Shown: positions 32,358-35,713 of the stretch, piece by piece | Numbering within the stretch: the first letter of the stretch is position 1 | Layout: every line of letters begins with the position of its first letter | DNA from: an uncultured Verrucomicrobiales bacterium | GTDB taxonomy: Bacteria > Verrucomicrobiota > Verrucomicrobiia > Verrucomicrobiales > Akkermansiaceae | DNA length: 35,713 nucleotides | Reading direction: 5' to 3' | Assembly (NCBI GenBank): GCA_937901085.1 | Contig: CALCHQ010000136.1 | Span: 1 to 35,713, forward strand | The notes under the pieces: generated by a model | Database searches by the model: none | What the model saw: the letters and a program-made list of their open reading frames with translations, nothing else | What the model was told of the DNA's origin: nothing | Made by a program: the position numbers and the translations under genes

Positions 32358-32379
32358 TCCGGAAAAATCCCCTTTGGGC

Positions 32380-32415
32380 TTGCCATATTCTCCGGCTGTA
32401 TGTTAGTATAGCCGG
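32380..32415 (+). promoter_or_regulatory. Predicted sulfatase promoter with overlapping dyad
   Basis: TTGCCA (32380-32385), 18 bases, TAGTAT (32404-32409). The inverted repeat CCGGCT (32392-32397) / AGCCGG (32410-32415) brackets the -10, so a bound repressor would block polymerase. The ATG is at 32437. Confidence 0.5.
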
Positions 32416-32436
32416 GGTAGAATCGGATTGTTGAGT

Positions 32437-34683
32437 ATGAAACTGCGTACGCTTGCATTATCTTTGTTTCTGGCCGCTTCGGGCATGAGTCTGGCGGCAG
32501 AGAAGCCCAACATCCTCCTGGTACTGGTGGATGACATGGGCTGGGGTGATTTGAATATCAATGTCCCGGCCACCTGTGCCGACGGCACGGTGCGCCCGCC
32601 GGCTATTGATACCCCCAGCCTGGCGCAGATGGCGCAGCAGGGCGTGCAGCTGCGCCGTCACTATACCGCCGCTCCCGTATGCGCTCCGGCGCGTGCCTCC
32701 CTGTTCAGCGGGGTGCACCAGGGCCATGCCGAGGTAATCCGCAACAACAGCTTTGACGCGGCCCTGGAAAACTCCCACACGCTCGCCAGCGTGCTGCGCG
32801 AGGCCGGGTATGCCACCGCCCTCATCGGCAAATGGGGTATTGGCGGCGGTATGGAAAGCGGCGGTACTCCCACCACCGCAGCGGCCTGGCCCACCCTGCG
32901 CGGCTTCGACTATTTCTTCGGCTACAACAACCACCTGGCCGGCCACCGCCACTATGCCAAGGAGGAAAGCAATGCCGACCCGGAAACCGGGATGAACGCC
33001 GTGTGGGACGGCGATACGGTGATTACACCCGGTCTGGATACTTGTTACAGCACCGACCTGTTTACCGCCCGCGGCAAGAAGTGGATTGCTGACCACGTGA
33101 AGGCCAACCCGGAAAAACCATTCTTCCTGGCCCTCACGCTCATTGCCCCGCATGCCCGCCTGGCCATTCCCAGTGCGCCTTATCCCTCTGGTGGTGGCCT
33201 GAACGGTGGTGTGCAGTGGCTGGGCAAGCCCGGCAGGATGATTAACACGGCCACCGGGCAGTGGGACAGCTTCATTCACCCGCAGTACCGCGACAATGCG
33301 GAGTGGAAGGCTTATGCCGACAATCGCTTTGGCGGCGGTGCCCAGTGGGCGATTACCTCTGCCCAGCGCCATGCTACCATGATTACCCGCGTGGATGAAG
33401 CCATGGGTGATTTGCTGCAGCTGCTCAAGGACCTCAACATTGACCAGAATACCTTTGTGGTGTTTACCAGCGACAACGGCCCGCACGATGAACCTGGCGC
33501 GGTGTATGGCTTCAAGGACCATCCGGCCCCGGCGCAGAATCCGGCCTTCTTCCGCAGCTACGGGCCGATGGACGGCATCAAGCGCGATCTGTGGGAAGGC
33601 GGCCTCCGCGTTCCTTGCCTGGTGTATGCCCCCGGCTATATCAAAGAGAACTACAACAGCGATTTCCCCAGCCAGTTCCACGACTGGATGGCCACCTTTG
33701 CCGACCTGGCCGGCATGCCTAAGCCCATGCGCTGTGACGGTGTCTCGCTGCTGCCCACCTTGCAGGGCAACGATGCCGCCCAGAAAGATGGCATTGTGTA
33801 TTCCGAATACAGCTTCGGCGGCGGTATGGCCCAGTATCAGGACTATGCAGAGAACAAGCGTGGCCGTGGCCGCGGCGAGCAGCAGGCCATCGTGTTCCGT
33901 GCAGAGGATGGCCGCCATCTGAAAGCTATCCGCACCAACATCAGGAGCGCCGAGGATGACTTTGAGGTGTATGATGTGGCTGCCGACTCTCACGAAACTA
34001 CCAACATTGCCGACCAGTTCCCTGGTATTCAGGAGAAACTGAAGGCAGCCGTGCTGCACTCCCGCCGCGCCTACGACTACACCCGAGACCCGCAGGCCGG
34101 TCGCCGCAACAACGGCTGCGGTGGTTTCCGCCACTACGATATGGCGCTTGTTCCTGCCGATGAATCATGCAACACCCAGCCCGGTCTGAAGATGCGCCGC
34201 GTGAACGCCACCTGCCCCTGGGTGCCGGAGTTTGACACTCTGCCGGGAGCTGCCCAGGCCGCCACCAGCGTTGTGGCCGACCCCGCCGCTGTGGAACTGC
34301 CCGCTGGCAGCATCACGGAATTCACGGGTTACATTGAGGTGCCGCAGCAGGGCCACCACTGGCATTTCTACCTGACCCTGAGTGATGTTCCCGGTACGAA
34401 GGCTTATATCAAGATGCACGACTTCCAGCTCGTGGACGCCGACTTCAATTATACCCCCGGCAGCACGGTCAATGAATCCGCCGCCATCAACACCGATGAG
34501 GCCATTGCCAGCAAGACCGGCTGGAAAGGTATTCCGCTCAAGGCGGGTAAGCACGCCATCACCATCACCGTGGTGCAGGGCGCAGCCGCACCCGGCAAGC
34601 TGAAGCTGGAGTGGAACCGCGGCCCGCAGGGCGGCACCCAGACCCCGGTGACAACGGTCCCGGCAGAGTCTTACAGCCATTAA
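32437..34683 (+). CDS. Secreted formylglycine-dependent sulfatase with C-terminal beta module
   Basis: 748 residues with a signal peptide (MKLRTLALSLFLAASGMSLA, cut before AEK). Family S1 sulfatase: NILLVLVDDMGWGD supplies metal ligands Asp32/Asp33; C82-A-P-A-R86 in VCAPARASLFSG is the CxPxR site oxidised to formylglycine by an anaerobic- or aerobic-type maturase; ALIGKWGIGG and FTSDNGPHDE (second metal site) and a DLWEGGLRVP segment follow. The sulfatase part ends near residue 555. Residues about 610-748 form a separate beta-rich domain (ITEFTGYIEVPQQGHHWHFYLTL) resembling PA14 or carbohydrate-binding modules. Likely role: removing sulfate esters from host or environmental glycans in the periplasm or outside. 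No maturase or transporter gene is in the window. Start ATG 32437 gives a clean signal peptide. Confidence 0.92.
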   Translation: MKLRTLALSLFLAASGMSLAAEKPNILLVLVDDMGWGDLNINVPATCADGTVRPPAIDTPSLAQMAQQGVQLRRHYTAAPVCAPARASLFSGVHQGHAEVIRNNSFDAALENSHTLASVLREAGYATALIGKWGIGGGMESGGTPTTAAAWPTLRGFDYFFGYNNHLAGHRHYAKEESNADPETGMNAVWDGDTVITPGLDTCYSTDLFTARGKKWIADHVKANPEKPFFLALTLIAPHARLAIPSAPYPSGGGLNGGVQWLGKPGRMINTATGQWDSFIHPQYRDNAEWKAYADNRFGGGAQWAITSAQRHATMITRVDEAMGDLLQLLKDLNIDQNTFVVFTSDNGPHDEPGAVYGFKDHPAPAQNPAFFRSYGPMDGIKRDLWEGGLRVPCLVYAPGYIKENYNSDFPSQFHDWMATFADLAGMPKPMRCDGVSLLPTLQGNDAAQKDGIVYSEYSFGGGMAQYQDYAENKRGRGRGEQQAIVFRAEDGRHLKAIRTNIRSAEDDFEVYDVAADSHETTNIADQFPGIQEKLKAAVLHSRRAYDYTRDPQAGRRNNGCGGFRHYDMALVPADESCNTQPGLKMRRVNATCPWVPEFDTLPGAAQAATSVVADPAAVELPAGSITEFTGYIEVPQQGHHWHFYLTLSDVPGTKAYIKMHDFQLVDADFNYTPGSTVNESAAINTDEAIASKTGWKGIPLKAGKHAITITVVQGAAAPGKLKLEWNRGPQGGTQTPVTTVPAESYSH

Positions 34684-34717
34684 AAAGAATCCCGGCTTCA
34701 AGCCGGGATTTCTTTTT
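34684..34717 (+). terminator. Terminator of the sulfatase gene
   Basis: Stem AATCCCGGCTT / AAGCCGGGATT, then TTCTTTTT, starting at the stop codon. Confidence 0.9.
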
Positions 34718-34864
34718 ATTACAGCCTGTGCGGTGTGCTGGCCTCATGCAACCCGGTAGCAGGAGTGAATTTTAAGCCCACGGAGTGGGGCGGGGTATGC
34801 CCGCCGCCGCACCTGCGGTGCTATGGCGTGGCAGCCTCCCTTTTTCTGTGAGCTGCCGCCCCCA

Positions 34865-34917
34865 GAAAAAGTTCAGGCTTGGCAAACCATGCTGGCTTGC
34901 CAAGCCGAAGTTTTTTT
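34865..34917. terminator. Bidirectional hairpin after tmRNA
   Basis: A perfect 10-bp repeat GGCTTGGCAA (34876-34885) / TTGCCAAGCC (34897-34906), flanked by A5 on the left and T7 on the right, so both strands end in a T-run. On the minus strand it lies about 30 bases past the tmRNA 3' end. The 34718-34864 stretch between it and the sulfatase terminator shows no gene. Confidence 0.75.
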
Positions 34918-34936
34918 CTCCGAAAAAAACGGAGGC

Positions 34937-35294
34937 TGGAGGCGAGGGGAATTGAACCCCTGTCCTGGACACTGTTGACGCAAGCATCTCCATGTTCAGA
35001 CGCGGATTGCTGCTCTCGCCGGTGATCCGCTCCGCGTCAGCCTTTCACCATAGCCAGGAACCTGTGGATGTCATACCCGACGCGGTTCCCCCGCCGGATA
35101 CCTGCCTACTGAGCTAGGCGCGTCATCCCTAGTAGGCGTCGGGAATCGGCGCAAGGCGCGTTATTTACGCAGCCATGGCGTATTCGTTCTTAGAATAGGC
35201 ACTTAATCTTTTGAGCGGCTTTTAAGGAGGCCAGCCGATCAACCTCCACATGCAGCCGGCGCCTCGAATGTTCAGTCGAAACCGGGACGCCCCC
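34937..35294 (-). ncRNA. ssrA: tmRNA (one-piece)
   Basis: 358 nt. With SmpB it rescues stalled ribosomes and tags the nascent protein for degradation. The 5' end GGGGGCGTCCCGGTTTCGAC pairs with the 3' end CGCCTCC+A as a tRNA-like acceptor; the T arm is AGGGG-TTCAATT-CCCCT. The tag frame is at 35165-35200 (minus): resume codon GCC, tag AYSKNEYAMAA, then TAA TAA-like end (TAAATAA). With the untemplated Ala, the added peptide is A-AYSKNEYAMAA. CCA is not encoded. The single continuous RNA, with no permuted break, is read from both ends being present in order. It lies downstream of tRNA-Arg on the same strand. Confidence 0.96.
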
Positions 35295-35324
35295 ATGTTG
35301 TTTTTCTCTGCAGGAATTAGTGGA

Positions 35325-35356
35325 CAAAAAAACCGGTTTCGTTGAATCGAACCGGC
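35325..35356 (-). terminator. Terminator between tRNA-Arg and tmRNA
   Basis: Minus strand CCGGTTCG / CGAAACCGG (one bulged base) followed by seven T. It separates tRNA-Arg from tmRNA; only 30 bases remain for a tmRNA promoter, and none was clearly recognised there, so partial read-through and processing are possible. Confidence 0.8.
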
Positions 35357-35380
35357 ATTTTGATAATTCCTTATGAGAAA

Positions 35381-35454
35381 CACGCCCGTGAGGATTCGAA
35401 CCTCAAACCTTCTGATCCGTAGTCAGATGCTCTATCCAATTGAGCTACGGGCGC
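35381..35454 (-). tRNA. tRNA-Arg (ACG anticodon)
   Basis: 74-nt cloverleaf: acceptor GCGCCCG/CGGGCGT (G1-U72), D stem GCTC/GAGC, anticodon stem TCTGA/TCAGA with loop CTACGGA (ACG, so A34 is expected to be inosine), T stem TGAGG/CCTCA with loop TTCGAAT, discriminator G. CCA is not encoded. Confidence 0.93.
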
Positions 35455-35494
35455 TTTTTCCTTTTCAGGAACCGCGCTGTGTTGCGGTGCGCGC

Positions 35495-35523
35495 AGTATA
35501 CACGAGCAAGTCCTGCGAGTCAA
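35495..35523 (-). promoter_or_regulatory. Predicted promoter of tRNA-Arg
   Basis: Minus strand TTGACT (35518-35523), 17 bases, TATACT (35495-35500), about 40 bases before the tRNA 5' end. Confidence 0.65.
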
Positions 35524-35594
35524 GACAAAAATCGATGTTTTTTTGCTTTTTGTCTTGTTTTTTCACATTTCCTCCATTTTTTACAAAAAAAGGC

Positions 35595-35623
35595 TTGCAT
35601 TAGCACGAATGTATCTGTATAAT
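35595..35623 (+). promoter_or_regulatory. Predicted promoter of tRNA-Asp
   Basis: TTGCAT (35595-35600), 17 bases, TATAAT (35618-35623), about 42 bases before the tRNA. The -35 context is GGCTTGCAT. Confidence 0.7.
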
Positions 35624-35665
35624 GCGCCCGTTCCCGCTGCAAGGCGGTGAATCGGTATATCCGAC

Positions 35666-35713
35666 GGAGCGGTAGCTCAGTTTGGTTAGAGCGCAGCCCT
35701 GTCACGGCTGAGG
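35666..35713 (+). tRNA. tRNA-Asp (GTC anticodon), 5' part, cut by window edge
   Basis: GGAGCGG acceptor strand, D stem GCTC/GAGC with loop AGTTTGGTTA, and anticodon loop CTGTCAC (GUC) closed by CAGCC/GGCTG. The T arm lies outside the window. Confidence 0.9.

Overview
The window looks like a chromosomal segment of a GC-rich Gram-negative bacterium, most likely a Verrucomicrobiota member of the Akkermansia type. This is an inference from the gene set: a secreted bacterial alpha-2-macroglobulin, a formylglycine-type sulfatase, a type II-like pseudopilin, stand-alone metabolic genes in mixed order, and protein sequences without obvious proteobacterial or Gram-positive character. Most genes are housekeeping. 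No rRNA operon, prophage or CRISPR array is visible.

Layout: ilvC (5' part, minus) diverges from a pseudopilin gene overlapping tilS. These converge on carB (minus). A secreted thioredoxin-like gene and a tRNA with CAU anticodon follow. From about 6.9 to 10.7 kb lies an AT-richer accessory segment directly after the tRNA terminator: an AlbA_2/RecG-like ATP-binding gene, a 28-bp direct repeat, a broken Rhs/YD-repeat fragment, an orphan 307-codon membrane protein and about 500 bases of apparently non-coding DNA. Then come a crcB fluoride-channel operon (minus), one open frame joining a MATE transporter to an RdgB/HAM1 nucleotide-sanitising enzyme, a 1918-residue alpha-2-macroglobulin that lacks the thioester residues, purB with a six-hairpin glycosidase-like gene, a minus-strand ridA-coaC-FHA operon, tRNA-Asn, an M50 protease whose N-terminus appears frameshifted, an acn-aroC operon (minus), guaB, a flavin-reductase-like gene, a sulfatase, and an RNA cluster (tmRNA, tRNA-Arg, partial tRNA-Asp).

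Functionally the window covers branched-chain amino acid, pyrimidine/arginine, purine (purB, guaB, rdgB), shikimate (aroC), TCA (acn) and coenzyme A (coaC) metabolism, translation quality control (tilS, tmRNA, tRNAs) and envelope functions (alpha-2-macroglobulin, sulfatase, pseudopilin, thioredoxin-like protein).

Two transcription signals recur. Many promoters have a -35 box beginning CTTGC (CTTGCAA, CTTGCCA, CTTGCGG) about 16-18 bases from a TATACT/TACAAT/TAGAAT-like -10. In several genes the -10 lies only 5-10 bases before the start codon, which predicts leaderless or nearly leaderless mRNAs. The strongest leads are the MATE-RdgB fusion, the thioester-less alpha-2-macroglobulin, the apparent frameshift in the M50 gene and the accessory segment behind the tRNA. 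I found no clearly new multi-gene system.
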